Origin: Luxibacter massiliensis
GTDB taxonomy: Bacteria; Bacillota; Clostridia; Lachnospirales; Lachnospiraceae
Reading direction: 5' to 3'
Length of the DNA: 64,000 bases
NCBI RefSeq assembly: GCF_900604355.1
Contig: NZ_UWOE01000001.1
Coordinates: 186,001-250,000, forward strand
Of the stretch, positions 9,102-17,814 are shown in pieces. A program made the translations under genes and the position numbers. How positions within the stretch are numbered: the stretch's first letter is position 1; the number at the start of each line of letters is the position of its first letter. The notes under the pieces were generated by a model. The model worked only from the letters and a program-made list of their open reading frames with translations. It was not told where the DNA came from and made no database searches.

Positions 9102-9341
9102 ATGAAAGTACAGAATATAACAGACATAGAAGCATTTTTTAAAGTAGTAGATTCCTGTGTAGGAAGAGTAGAACTAGTGACAGGCGAGGGTGACAGGCTG
9201 AATTTGAAGTCTAAGCTTTCTCAGTATGTTTCCATGGCAAATATTTTTTCTAATGGTGAGATTCCTGAGCTGGAGATCATTGCCTATGAAAAAGAAGATA
9301 CAGATAAGCTGATTCATTTTATGATTAACGGCGGCCAATAG
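9102..9341 (+). CDS. Small HPr-like domain protein (divergent)
   Basis: A 79-residue protein, the size of HPr, and the most diverged of three such genes in the window (the others are at 19092 and 37511). The layout matches: a short beta strand, a helix (IEAFFKVVDS), strands, a second helix (SKLSQYVSMANIF) and an EIIAYEKED strand into a last helix. The HPr phosphohistidine (normally in an xHARP motif near residue 15) is absent, so it cannot act as a PTS phosphocarrier. It has its own promoter and terminator. The HPr-fold call rests on resemblance to its better-preserved paralogues. Confidence 0.65.
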   Translation: MKVQNITDIEAFFKVVDSCVGRVELVTGEGDRLNLKSKLSQYVSMANIFSNGEIPELEIIAYEKEDTDKLIHFMINGGQ

Positions 9342-9389
9342 GCAGAGGCAAGGTGCTGCCAGGCAATTTAACATAAGAAGCAGGCATAA

Positions 9390-9421
9390 GGGTAGTTCCC
9401 CGGCGGGGACCGCCCTTTTTT
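9390..9421 (+). terminator. Intrinsic terminator after first HPr-like gene
   Basis: A GC-rich hairpin with arms GGGTAGTTCCCC and GGGGACCGCCC (one bulge) is followed directly by six T residues. Confidence 0.75.
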
Positions 9422-9443
9422 AATAGAACAGCAGGAGTGGAAG

Positions 9444-12400
9444 ATGGGATTTGCACATTTACATGTCCATACAGAATATAGCCTTCTGGATGGATCTAAT
9501 AAGATAAAAGAATATGTGGCCAGGGTAAAGGAACTAGGGATGGACAGCGCAGCTATTACAGATCACGGGGTGATGTATGGCGTGATTGATTTTTACCGGG
9601 AGGCAAAGCGGCAGGGCATTAAGCCAATACTGGGGTGCGAAGTTTATGTGGCTCCTAATTCCCGGTTTGACAGAGAAGTAAGCGGAGGGGAGGATCGTTA
9701 TTATCATCTCGTCCTGCTGGCAGAGAATAATAAGGGGTATGCGAATCTTATGAAGATTGTTTCCAAAGGATTTGTGGAGGGATACTATTATAAACCCCGT
9801 GTTGATAAGGCTGTACTGCAGGAATATCATGAAGGGATTATTGCGCTGAGTGCATGCCTTGCAGGAGAAGTACAGAGGTATTTATCGAAAGGACTCTACG
9901 AGGAGGCGAAGAAATCTGCCCTTGAATACCAGGAAATATTTGGAAAAGGGAATTTTTTCCTTGAACTTCAGGATCATGGCATACCTGAACAGTCTCTTGT
10001 TAATCAGAAACTGCTGGGTATGTCAACGGAGCTGGATATCGATTTAGTAGTCACCAATGATGTGCACTACACATATGCAGAGGATGAGAAGCCTCACGAC
10101 ATCCTGCTCTGTATACAGACCGGGAAAAAGCTTGAGGATGAGAACCGTATGCGTTACGAGGGCGGCCAATATTATGTGAAATCCCCGGAAGAGATGGCGG
10201 AGCTTTTTCCCTATGCCCTGCAGGCCCTTGAGAATACACAGAAGATTGCCGACCGGTGTGATGTGGAGATTGAGTTTGGTGTCACGAAGCTGCCAAAGTA
10301 TGATGTGCCGGGAAATATGGATTCCTGGGAGTATTTGAATAAGCTCTGCTTTGAAGGGTTAGACAGACGTTATGAAAATCCATCAGAGGAGCTGAGAGAA
10401 CGGCTGAAATATGAGCTGGAAATAATCCACAGTATGGGATATGTGGATTACTTCCTGATTGTTTGGGATTTTATTAAATATGCAAGAGATCACGGCATAC
10501 CGGTAGGGCCTGGCAGGGGTTCTGCGGCGGGGAGTATCGTGTCCTATTGTCTGGAAATCACCAATATAGATCCCATCAGGTATCAGCTTCTGTTCGAGCG
10601 TTTTCTAAACCCTGAGCGTGTGTCAATGCCGGATATTGATATAGATTTCTGCTATGAAAGACGACAGGAAGTCATTGACTATGTGGTCCGAAAGTATGGG
10701 AAGGACCGGGTTGTACAGATCGTCACGTTTGGTACACTGGCAGCCAGAGGTGTAATCCGTGATGTGGGCCGGGTAATGGATCTGCCCTATGCTTTTGTGG
10801 ATACAATAGCCAAAATGATCCCTACTGAGTTAAATATCACAATAGATAAAGCTTTGAAGATGAACCCAGAGCTGCGCAGGACTTATGAAAGCGACGAGCA
10901 GGTTAAATATCTGATCGATATGTCAAAGAGACTTGAGGGACTTCCGCGCCACAGCTCTATGCACGCTGCAGGTGTGGTGATCAGCCAAAAATCTGTGGAC
11001 GAGTATGTTCCCCTTTCCCGTGCGTCAGACGGCTCAGTGACGACACAGTTTACAATGACTACCTTGGAAGAACTGGGACTTTTAAAGATGGACTTTTTGG
11101 GACTGCGTACATTGACTGTCATTCATAATGCTGTGGAGATGGCCAAAAAGAAAACCCCTGACCTGGATATAGATAAAGTGGATTATGATGACAAAAATGT
11201 ACTGGACTATGTGGGGACTGGCAGGACAGACGGCATTTTTCAGGTAGAGAGTGCGGGCATGAAAAGTTTTATGAAGGAGCTGAAACCCCATAGTCTGGAG
11301 GATATTATTGCCGGGATCTCTTTATATCGTCCGGGCCCCATGGATTTTATACCACAATACATTAAAGGTAAGAACGAAGCAGGTGCAGTGTCCTATGACT
11401 GCCCTCAGCTGGAACCTATATTGTCGCCAACCTATGGCTGTATCGTTTACCAGGAGCAGGTTATGCAGATTGTGCGTGACCTGGCAGGGTATACTTTGGG
11501 GAGAAGTGATCTTTTGCGCCGTGCCATGTCCAAGAAAAAGGGGGATGTGATGCAAAAAGAGCGGCAGGTCTTTGTGTACGGCGATGAGGAGAATGGCGTA
11601 CCTGGGTGTATAGCAAATGGCATAAGCGAGGAGCTGGCCAATAAAATCTATGATGAGATGATAGATTTTGCAAAGTATGCGTTTAATAAATCCCACGCTG
11701 CCGCCTATGCAGTGGTGGCTTATCAGACTGCCTATCTGAAATATTACTATCCTGTAGAATTTATGGCTGCCTTGATGACATCGGTGATTGAAAATCCGCC
11801 TAAGGTGGCAGAATATATTTACAGCTGCCGACAGATGGATATTAAAATACTGCCTCCCGACATCAATTGTGGGGAAGCGGACTTTTCAGTGGACGGAGGC
11901 AACATCAGATATGGGTTGGCAGCTATCAAAAGTGTTGGCAGACCGGTCATTGAGGCGATTGTGGCTGACAGGGAAGAATTTGGTCCCTTTAAAAACCTGG
12001 AGGATTTCATAAGCAGGCTCTTGCTGAAGGAAGTCCTCAATAAAAGAGTCATAGAGAGCTTTATCAAGTCAGGCGCACTGGACGGGCTGGATGGGACGAG
12101 AAAGCAGTTTATGAGTATTTATATTCAGATAATGGATCATGTGAACCAGGAAAAGAAGTATGCCATGACTGGCCAGATGACATTGTTTGATATGGTGGAC
12201 GAGGAGCAGAAGAAGGAATTTGAGATTAAACTGCCTGATGTGGGAGAATATACGAAAGAAAACCTTCTTGCTTTTGAGAAGGAAGTGCTGGGGATTTATA
12301 TTAGCGGGCATCCCCTGGATGAGTATGAAGAGAAATGGAGAAAATCTATCTCTGTGACTACAGCAGACTTCCAGCCTGATGAAGAGACTGGCAGGACTAA

Positions 12401-12917
12401 GGTGCATGACGGGGCCAGAGAAATTATTGGGGGCATGATCGTGGACAAGACCGTTAAACATACCAGGACAAATCAAATGATGGCTTTTCTGACAGTGGAG
12501 GATTTGCTGGGGACAGTGGAGGTTGTTGTATTTCCAAGAGACTTCGAAAATAACCGTGCCTTATTGGAGACAGACAATAAAGTATTTATTAAAGGCAGGG
12601 TATCTGAGGAGGATGAGAGGGCAAGCAAACTTATTTGTGAAAAAATAATACCCTTTGAACAGATGAAGAAAGAACTGTGGATTCAGTTTCCTGACAAAGC
12701 TGCATTTTTGGAGAATGAGCAGATTGTCTATGGATACCTGGCTGATTCAGAGGGGGAGGATCAGGTGGTAATCTATTGCCAGGAGGAGAGGGCGGTTAAA
12801 AGGCTGCCCCGGAATAGAAATGTCAGTGTCACACCCCAGATATTGAGCAGATTGATGAATCATTTTGGTGAAAAGCGCGTAAAAGTGGTAGAAAAATCTA
12901 TTGAAAACCATATATAA
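9444..12917 (+). CDS. dnaE: DNA polymerase III alpha subunit, DnaE type
   Basis: At 1157 residues this is the normal DnaE length. In order: an N-terminal PHP domain (HLHVHTEYSLLDG; ITDHGVMYG; LLAENNKGYANLM), the PolIII palm with catalytic aspartates in SMPDIDIDFCYE, fingers (SLYRPGPMDFIPQYIKGK, GCIVYQEQVMQI), a helix-hairpin-helix region and a C-terminal OB fold (GGMIVDKTVKHTRTNQMMAF). Low-GC Firmicutes carry PolC as main replicase and DnaE as the partner that extends RNA primers. It precedes pfkA, an order seen across clostridia. A ribosome site (GCAGGAG) lies 7 bases upstream. Confidence 0.97.
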   Translation: MGFAHLHVHTEYSLLDGSNKIKEYVARVKELGMDSAAITDHGVMYGVIDFYREAKRQGIKPILGCEVYVAPNSRFDREVSGGEDRYYHLVLLAENNKGYANLMKIVSKGFVEGYYYKPRVDKAVLQEYHEGIIALSACLAGEVQRYLSKGLYEEAKKSALEYQEIFGKGNFFLELQDHGIPEQSLVNQKLLGMSTELDIDLVVTNDVHYTYAEDEKPHDILLCIQTGKKLEDENRMRYEGGQYYVKSPEEMAELFPYALQALENTQKIADRCDVEIEFGVTKLPKYDVPGNMDSWEYLNKLCFEGLDRRYENPSEELRERLKYELEIIHSMGYVDYFLIVWDFIKYARDHGIPVGPGRGSAAGSIVSYCLEITNIDPIRYQLLFERFLNPERVSMPDIDIDFCYERRQEVIDYVVRKYGKDRVVQIVTFGTLAARGVIRDVGRVMDLPYAFVDTIAKMIPTELNITIDKALKMNPELRRTYESDEQVKYLIDMSKRLEGLPRHSSMHAAGVVISQKSVDEYVPLSRASDGSVTTQFTMTTLEELGLLKMDFLGLRTLTVIHNAVEMAKKKTPDLDIDKVDYDDKNVLDYVGTGRTDGIFQVESAGMKSFMKELKPHSLEDIIAGISLYRPGPMDFIPQYIKGKNEAGAVSYDCPQLEPILSPTYGCIVYQEQVMQIVRDLAGYTLGRSDLLRRAMSKKKGDVMQKERQVFVYGDEENGVPGCIANGISEELANKIYDEMIDFAKYAFNKSHAAAYAVVAYQTAYLKYYYPVEFMAALMTSVIENPPKVAEYIYSCRQMDIKILPPDINCGEADFSVDGGNIRYGLAAIKSVGRPVIEAIVADREEFGPFKNLEDFISRLLLKEVLNKRVIESFIKSGALDGLDGTRKQFMSIYIQIMDHVNQEKKYAMTGQMTLFDMVDEEQKKEFEIKLPDVGEYTKENLLAFEKEVLGIYISGHPLDEYEEKWRKSISVTTADFQPDEETGRTKVHDGAREIIGGMIVDKTVKHTRTNQMMAFLTVEDLLGTVEVVVFPRDFENNRALLETDNKVFIKGRVSEEDERASKLICEKIIPFEQMKKELWIQFPDKAAFLENEQIVYGYLADSEGEDQVVIYCQEERAVKRLPRNRNVSVTPQILSRLMNHFGEKRVKVVEKSIENHI

Positions 12918-12983
12918 ATAGTTTAGAATAATATCCAAAGTGTTAAAAAATAAGCAATTTTTTGGTACAGTAGTTAATCATTC

Positions 12984-13010
12984 CTTATTGAACAATAGCA
13001 GTTCAATAAG
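12984..13010. repeat. Family B 27-nt inverted repeat, copy 1 (upstream of pfkA)
   Basis: CTTATTGAAC, a 7-base loop, GTTCAATAAG: a perfect 10-bp stem in the likely 5' leader of pfkA, 4 bases before its AAAGGTGG ribosome site region. Other copies are at 16084-16110 and 30633-30659. Confidence 0.8.
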
Positions 13011-13031
13011 TATGGAAAGGTGGATATAAAA

Positions 13032-14051
13032 ATGGCAGAGAAGAAATTAAGCGAAAAAGAAATGATTTTGGATGAGATTGAAGATAGCATACGTACAATC
13101 GGAGTACTTACCAGCGGCGGGGATGCCCCGGGAATGAACGCAGCAATCCGTGCCGTGACAAGGACTGCACTTTCTAAAGGGTTGAAAGTCCGTGGCATCA
13201 GGAGAGGCTACCATGGATTGCTGAAAGAGGAAATCATTGACTTATCTGCCCGTGATGTATCTGATACAATTCAGCGGGGAGGGACGATTCTTCAGACAGC
13301 GCGCTGCCAGGCCATGAGGACAGAGGATGGACAGCAAAAAGCCGCAGCTATCTGTAAGAAATATGGAATCGACGGCCTTGTAGTGATTGGGGGTGACGGT
13401 TCCTTTGCCGGGGCGCAGAAGCTGTCACACCTGGGCGTGAATACAGTAGGCCTGCCAGGCACGATCGACTTGGATATTGCCTGTACGGATTATACCATAG
13501 GTTTTGACACGGCTGTGAATACAGCAATGGAGGCCATTGACAAAGTGCGTGATACGTCTACGTCCCATGAGAGATGCAGTATCATCGAAGTTATGGGCCG
13601 CGATGCGGGGTATTTGGCCCTTTGGTGTGGTATTGCTAATGGTGCGGAGCGTATATTAATGCCGGAAGAACATGATTATGACGAGGCGGCTCTGATTGCA
13701 GACATTATGGCTAACAAAAAGCGCGGAAAGAAAAATTATATTATTATTAATGCAGAAGGTGTGGGAGATTCTATTAATATGGCCAAAAGAATCGAGGAAG
13801 CTACCGGGATTGAGACCCGGGCTACTATCTTGGGACACATGCAGAGAGGCGGAAGTCCTACATGTAAGGACAGGGTATATGCGTCTACTATGGGGGCCAT
13901 GGCTGTTGAAATTCTTTGTTCAGGGAAATCAAACCGTGTGGTAGGCTATAAGAATGGATGTTTTGTTGACTATAGTATCGAAGAAGCGCTTTCTATGAAG
14001 AAGGAGATTCCTTCCCATCAATATGATATAGCAAAGATATTAGCAATTTAG
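13032..14051 (+). CDS. pfkA: ATP-dependent 6-phosphofructokinase
   Basis: A 339-residue PfkA, the committed step of glycolysis. The ATP site GVLTSGGDAPGMNAAIRAVT and the GGDGS motif (Gly rather than Asp after GGD, the mark of ATP rather than pyrophosphate use) are present, as is LPGTID with Gly in place of the Lys of PPi enzymes. The catalytic loop reads TIDLD where most PfkA proteins have TIDND; both aspartates remain. Start: ATG 13032 has AAGGTGG upstream, preferred over ATG 13020 which would overlap that site. The leader carries a 27-nt inverted repeat. Confidence 0.95.
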   Translation: MAEKKLSEKEMILDEIEDSIRTIGVLTSGGDAPGMNAAIRAVTRTALSKGLKVRGIRRGYHGLLKEEIIDLSARDVSDTIQRGGTILQTARCQAMRTEDGQQKAAAICKKYGIDGLVVIGGDGSFAGAQKLSHLGVNTVGLPGTIDLDIACTDYTIGFDTAVNTAMEAIDKVRDTSTSHERCSIIEVMGRDAGYLALWCGIANGAERILMPEEHDYDEAALIADIMANKKRGKKNYIIINAEGVGDSINMAKRIEEATGIETRATILGHMQRGGSPTCKDRVYASTMGAMAVEILCSGKSNRVVGYKNGCFVDYSIEEALSMKKEIPSHQYDIAKILAI

Positions 14052-14063
14052 GAGACAGGCAGA

Positions 14064-14891
14064 TTGAGTATGGAAAGTAAAAAGAAGGCTCCCATAGGTG
14101 TATTCGATTCTGGAGTGGGCGGACTGACAGTGGTACGTGAGATGGCCAGACAGCTTCCAGAAGAGAATATTGTATATTTTGGGGATACTGCCCGCGTTCC
14201 ATACGGGAGTAAGTCCCAGCATACGATTATCCGTTTTTCAGAGCAGATTATCCGATTTCTGAAAACGAAACAGGTGAAGGCTATCGTGATTGCCTGTAAT
14301 ACTGCAAGCGCCCTTGCTTTAGAAACAGTCAGGGATGAATTTGGCATTCCTATTTTAGGCGTTGTCATTCCCGGCGCAAGGGCAGCCGTGGAGGCGACAC
14401 AAAATTTAAAGGTAGGTGTGGTAGGTACAGACGCCACAGTACAAAGTGGCGTATATACCAAGATCATTAAAGGGATGAATCCTGATATTGAGGTGATAGA
14501 GAAAGCCTGTCCTTTATTTGTGCCTCTTGTGGAAGAGGGATTTAAAGAGCATAATGTAACACAGGAAATTATAGATTACTATCTGGAATCTATGAAGAAC
14601 TCGGAGATTGATGCAATGATACTGGGGTGTACCCACTATCCTCTGCTGCGTTCTAAGATCAGGGCCTATATGGGGGAGAGAATCCAAATTGTCAATCCTG
14701 CCTATGAGACGGCTATGGATCTGAAAAAGCTGCTTGCCAGTCATAATATGGAAAATGACGGGGGGACATATCCCTTTAGCCATTATGAGTTTTACGTCAG
14801 TGACGCTGCAGAAAAGTTCCGAAGATTTGCTAATACGGTTATGCCGTTTGACATATCACAGACAAATGTGGTGAATATTGAAGAATATTAG
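14064..14891 (+). CDS. murI: Glutamate racemase
   Basis: A 275-residue MurI, which makes D-glutamate for peptidoglycan. The N-terminal GVFDSGVGGLTVVREM, the first catalytic cysteine in VIACNTASA and the second in ILGCTHYPLL are all present, with the expected spacing. GGAG at 14051 places the start at TTG 14064; ATG 14070 is the alternative. Only 12 bases separate it from pfkA and the next gene begins 9 bases after the stop, so the three are probably cotranscribed. Confidence 0.95.
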   Translation: MSMESKKKAPIGVFDSGVGGLTVVREMARQLPEENIVYFGDTARVPYGSKSQHTIIRFSEQIIRFLKTKQVKAIVIACNTASALALETVRDEFGIPILGVVIPGARAAVEATQNLKVGVVGTDATVQSGVYTKIIKGMNPDIEVIEKACPLFVPLVEEGFKEHNVTQEIIDYYLESMKNSEIDAMILGCTHYPLLRSKIRAYMGERIQIVNPAYETAMDLKKLLASHNMENDGGTYPFSHYEFYVSDAAEKFRRFANTVMPFDISQTNVVNIEEY

Positions 14892-14900
14892 GTGAAAATA

Positions 14901-15359
14901 ATGACAAAGGATGTATTAATCAGTATATCCGGACTGCATGCGGAAATGGCGCCCAGTTATACAGAAGATGAGAGGGAAGCCATAGAAGTTGTCACCCCAG
15001 CCAATTATTACTGCAAGAATGGAAAGCATTATGTGGTTTATGATGAAGTAGTGGAGGGGATGGCTGGGACAATCAAAAATAGGATTAAAATTACAGGATC
15101 TGATAGTCTGGAGATTGTAAAGACAGGATTAACTAATACCCGCATGGTATTTGAAAAAAATAAGAAGAATCTCACATATTATGAGACCCCGTATGGCCAG
15201 ATGCTGGTCGGTGTGAATACAAGAGATATGAAGGTCAATGTCGCAGATGATAATATTGGCGTCAGTATTGCCTATGAGCTTGATATTAATCATGAACCAA
15301 TGGCAGACTGTACCCTTAGGATGAAGATTCATGCGAAGGGGGCGTATCCTTTTTCATAG
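14901..15359 (+). CDS. DUF1934 beta-barrel protein
   Basis: A 152-residue protein that fits the DUF1934 (YwiB-like) family, small calycin-like beta barrels in Firmicutes with no settled function. Recognisable pieces are the early DVLISISGLH strand, GKHYVVYDE, and the TPYGQMLVGVNT/YELDINHEP region near the end. ATG 14901 is preferred to GTG 14892 because AGGTGA overlapping the murI stop codon sits 5 bases upstream, which also suggests translational coupling to murI. Confidence 0.8.
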   Translation: MTKDVLISISGLHAEMAPSYTEDEREAIEVVTPANYYCKNGKHYVVYDEVVEGMAGTIKNRIKITGSDSLEIVKTGLTNTRMVFEKNKKNLTYYETPYGQMLVGVNTRDMKVNVADDNIGVSIAYELDINHEPMADCTLRMKIHAKGAYPFS

Positions 15360-15399
15360 GGGTCTGTCCCCTTTGCAAAAGGGTCTGTCCCTTTTGCAA
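15357..15399. repeat. Palindrome family D, copy 2 (rearranged)
   Basis: GGGGTCTGTCCCCTTTGCA followed by AAAGGGTCTGTCCCTTTTGC. The halves match the 46-nt palindrome at 2209, but here both carry GTCTGTCC in the same direction, so the inverted symmetry is partly lost. Confidence 0.75.
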
Positions 15400-15412
15400 C
15401 CCATTATCAGAA

Positions 15413-15455
15413 AATAACCGCAGTTTCTGGAAAACATCAGAATACTGCGGTTATT
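15413..15455. terminator. Bidirectional terminator between convergent genes
   Basis: A 12-bp perfect stem, AATAACCGCAGT (15413-15424) with ACTGCGGTTATT (15444-15455), lies between the DUF1934 gene and the minus-strand membrane protein gene. Confidence 0.75.
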
Positions 15456-15459
15456 ATGT

Positions 15460-15906
15460 TTACTTTCCTTCTTTTTTAAACCTAGAGAAGAATCCCTTCT
15501 TCTTTTGCGGCGTTTCAAGTGAACCACGGACACCCTTTACACTGGTGATATATATACCGCTGATCACTGCTTTCACTTCTTTCTTAACAGGAATCAGTGG
15601 GAAGACCTGTGCATCACACATCAGTGTCATCACTCTGGGGCCGACCTTTGCTTTTACTACCGGAACCTTGGTGCGTCTTAAATACTTTGGTGTATTCTCG
15701 ACTACGACAGAAGGGAATCCGGCATCCCTTAATTTCATCTTTCCTTTATCAATAACAAGCATATGTACGGTCTGCGCTACAGCATCCAACTGTTCGCGCT
15801 GGGCAGCCTGCTTTTTCTCGGCTTTCTTACCAAAGAAATAGAGTACGGCCAGCAAAATAATTAGAACAATTAATACAATAAGCATTATTGTCAATCCTAA
15901 ATTCAC
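15460..15906 (-). CDS. Single-pass membrane protein of unknown function
   Basis: A 148-residue protein. The GTG start at 15906 is chosen because AGGAGGG lies 6 bases upstream; the frame runs further back without a ribosome site. Residues ~3-24 form one strongly hydrophobic helix (LTIMLIVLIVLIILLAVLYF), followed by a Lys/Gln-rich linker and a cytoplasmic domain of ~100 residues ending in a very basic tail (KKKGFFSRFKKEGK). I recognise no family. It may be a membrane-anchored scaffold, but nothing in the sequence shows a function. Confidence 0.7.
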   Translation of the reverse strand: MNLGLTIMLIVLIVLIILLAVLYFFGKKAEKKQAAQREQLDAVAQTVHMLVIDKGKMKLRDAGFPSVVVENTPKYLRRTKVPVVKAKVGPRVMTLMCDAQVFPLIPVKKEVKAVISGIYITSVKGVRGSLETPQKKKGFFSRFKKEGK

Positions 15907-16083
15907 GACGAACCCTCCTAAAAATACTCTTTTTCCGCGATTATGCAAGTAGTATTGTATCATTCTTTGGATGGAAGTGCAAGCAATTTGACATTTTAGG
16001 GTTACTTTTCACGTCAGAAAATAGTATAATCAAATAAGTTATACCTGATAAGTAGGTTTACTGTAAGAGCTTTAAAACCATAT

Positions 16084-16110
16084 CTTATTGAACATTAGCA
16101 GTTTAATAAG
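16084..16110. repeat. Family B 27-nt inverted repeat, copy 2 (upstream of cls)
   Basis: CTTATTGAAC, 7-base loop, GTTTAATAAG. It differs from copy 1 by one arm base that still allows a G-U pair in RNA. It lies ~35 bases before the cardiolipin synthase start. Confidence 0.75.
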
Positions 16111-16145
16111 TATAGATATACAGATGAAAAAGGAGTTTTTATTTT

Positions 16146-17621
16146 ATGGCAGAAACAATATGGGACGGACTGGTAACAGCATACAACTTTGTGATGGACA
16201 ACCTGGTGATTATTAATATCCTCCTCTCCCTTGTTATCATCTTTTTTCAGCGCAGATCCCCCCAAACAGTTTGGACTTGGCTACTGTTGCTCTATTTTAT
16301 ACCAATCTTAGGGTTTGTTCTTTATCTGGTAATCGGGCAGGATTTCCATAAAAACAGGATGTTTAAGGCAAAGGAGATTGAAGGGGAACTAAAATATGCT
16401 GTCCGGCGGCAGGAGGAGACAATATATAGAAAGAAGCTGCGTCTTGCAAATCCTGAGATGGGGAGATTCAAGGATTTGATATTATATAATTTGGAAGCCG
16501 GGGAGGCAGTGCTGACAGATAATAATGATGTCAGGATTTATACAGACGGCAAGGAAAAATTCAGGGCGCTTATCGACGAAATGAAACAGGCAAAGCGGTA
16601 TATCCATATGCAGTATTATATTATACGTAACGATGAGCTGTGGAAAGAGATAGAGCCGGTGCTGACCCAGAAAGCCAAACAGGGAGTAGAGGTCAGAGTA
16701 CTATTTGACAGTATGGGGTGCCGGACCATGCATAATAAGGACTGGGAACGTCTGGAAAAGGCTGGGGTCATGGTGGCTGAGTTTTTTCCAGCGCTTTTGG
16801 GACAGCTTCAGCTGCGTGTAAATTATAGGAACCACAGAAAAATAGTTGTAATTGACGGCCGAGTAGGATTTGTAGGTGGATTTAATGTGGGCCGGGAATA
16901 TCTAGGATTAGATAAAAAGTTTGGCTACTGGCGGGACACGCATCTTTGTATAGAGGGGGCGGCAGTCACGTCACTAGCCGTACGTTTTGTCCTGGACTGG
17001 AATTATGCTGCCAGGGAAAATCTGTTTTTAGAAGATCATTTATTTGAAATACCTGCGTATGTAAGGAATGGGCATGACCCGGTGCAGATTATTTCTAGTG
17101 GGCCCGATTCACAGACAAAGACAATACATGATAATTATTTGAGGTTAATTCATAGTGCTAAAGACCATGTATATCTCCAGACACCATATTTCATCCCTGA
17201 CGATTCTATTTTGGATGCACTGAAGATTGTGAGCCGGTCTGGTGTGGATGTGAGGATTATGATTCCGTGTAAACCGGATCATCCGTTTGTGTACTGGGCA
17301 ACGTATTCTTATCTGGGAGAGATGGTGGCGGCCGGGGCAAAATGTTACGTGTATGACAATGGTTTTCTCCATGCTAAAACATTGAGCGTAGATGGCATGG
17401 TGGCATGCGTGGGTACTGCAAACATGGATATACGAAGCTTTGGCCTCAATTTTGAGGTCAATGCGGTTGTATACAGTGAGAGGACTGTGCAAAGATTGGA
17501 GAGGGCATTTGAAAATGACATGACAAAGTGCACGCATGTTACCCGCAAAGTATATGACCAGAGGAACCTCGTTATCCGGGTGAAAGAGCAGTTTTCCAGG
17601 CTGCTTTCCCCTCTTTTATAG
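16146..17621 (+). CDS. cls: Cardiolipin synthase
   Basis: A 491-residue bacterial-type Cls that joins two phosphatidylglycerols into cardiolipin at the membrane. Two N-terminal membrane helices (LVIINILLSLVIIFFQ; WTWLLLLYFIPILGFVLYLV) precede two phospholipase D domains with HKD motifs: HRKIVVIDGRVGFVGGFN (about residue 230) and HAKTLSVDGMVACVGTANMD (about residue 410). AAAAAGGAG lies ~11 bases before the ATG. Monocistronic; the leader carries a family B inverted repeat. Confidence 0.94.
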   Translation: MAETIWDGLVTAYNFVMDNLVIINILLSLVIIFFQRRSPQTVWTWLLLLYFIPILGFVLYLVIGQDFHKNRMFKAKEIEGELKYAVRRQEETIYRKKLRLANPEMGRFKDLILYNLEAGEAVLTDNNDVRIYTDGKEKFRALIDEMKQAKRYIHMQYYIIRNDELWKEIEPVLTQKAKQGVEVRVLFDSMGCRTMHNKDWERLEKAGVMVAEFFPALLGQLQLRVNYRNHRKIVVIDGRVGFVGGFNVGREYLGLDKKFGYWRDTHLCIEGAAVTSLAVRFVLDWNYAARENLFLEDHLFEIPAYVRNGHDPVQIISSGPDSQTKTIHDNYLRLIHSAKDHVYLQTPYFIPDDSILDALKIVSRSGVDVRIMIPCKPDHPFVYWATYSYLGEMVAAGAKCYVYDNGFLHAKTLSVDGMVACVGTANMDIRSFGLNFEVNAVVYSERTVQRLERAFENDMTKCTHVTRKVYDQRNLVIRVKEQFSRLLSPLL

Positions 17622-17814
17622 TTAAAAGTGTGAAACATCTATGAAATAAGGAAAAATCCTTTTCAATGGCACAGAAGTGTGGTATAACTTAGAAGTATGT
17701 GGATAAATATGTTCTGGAAACCACAGTTTCGTAAGCGGAAAGACCATATATCGTATGGCAGTGGCTGTGACTACTGTGAGGTTACGAAGGAAGATTATAA
17801 TATGAGGTGGAAAA

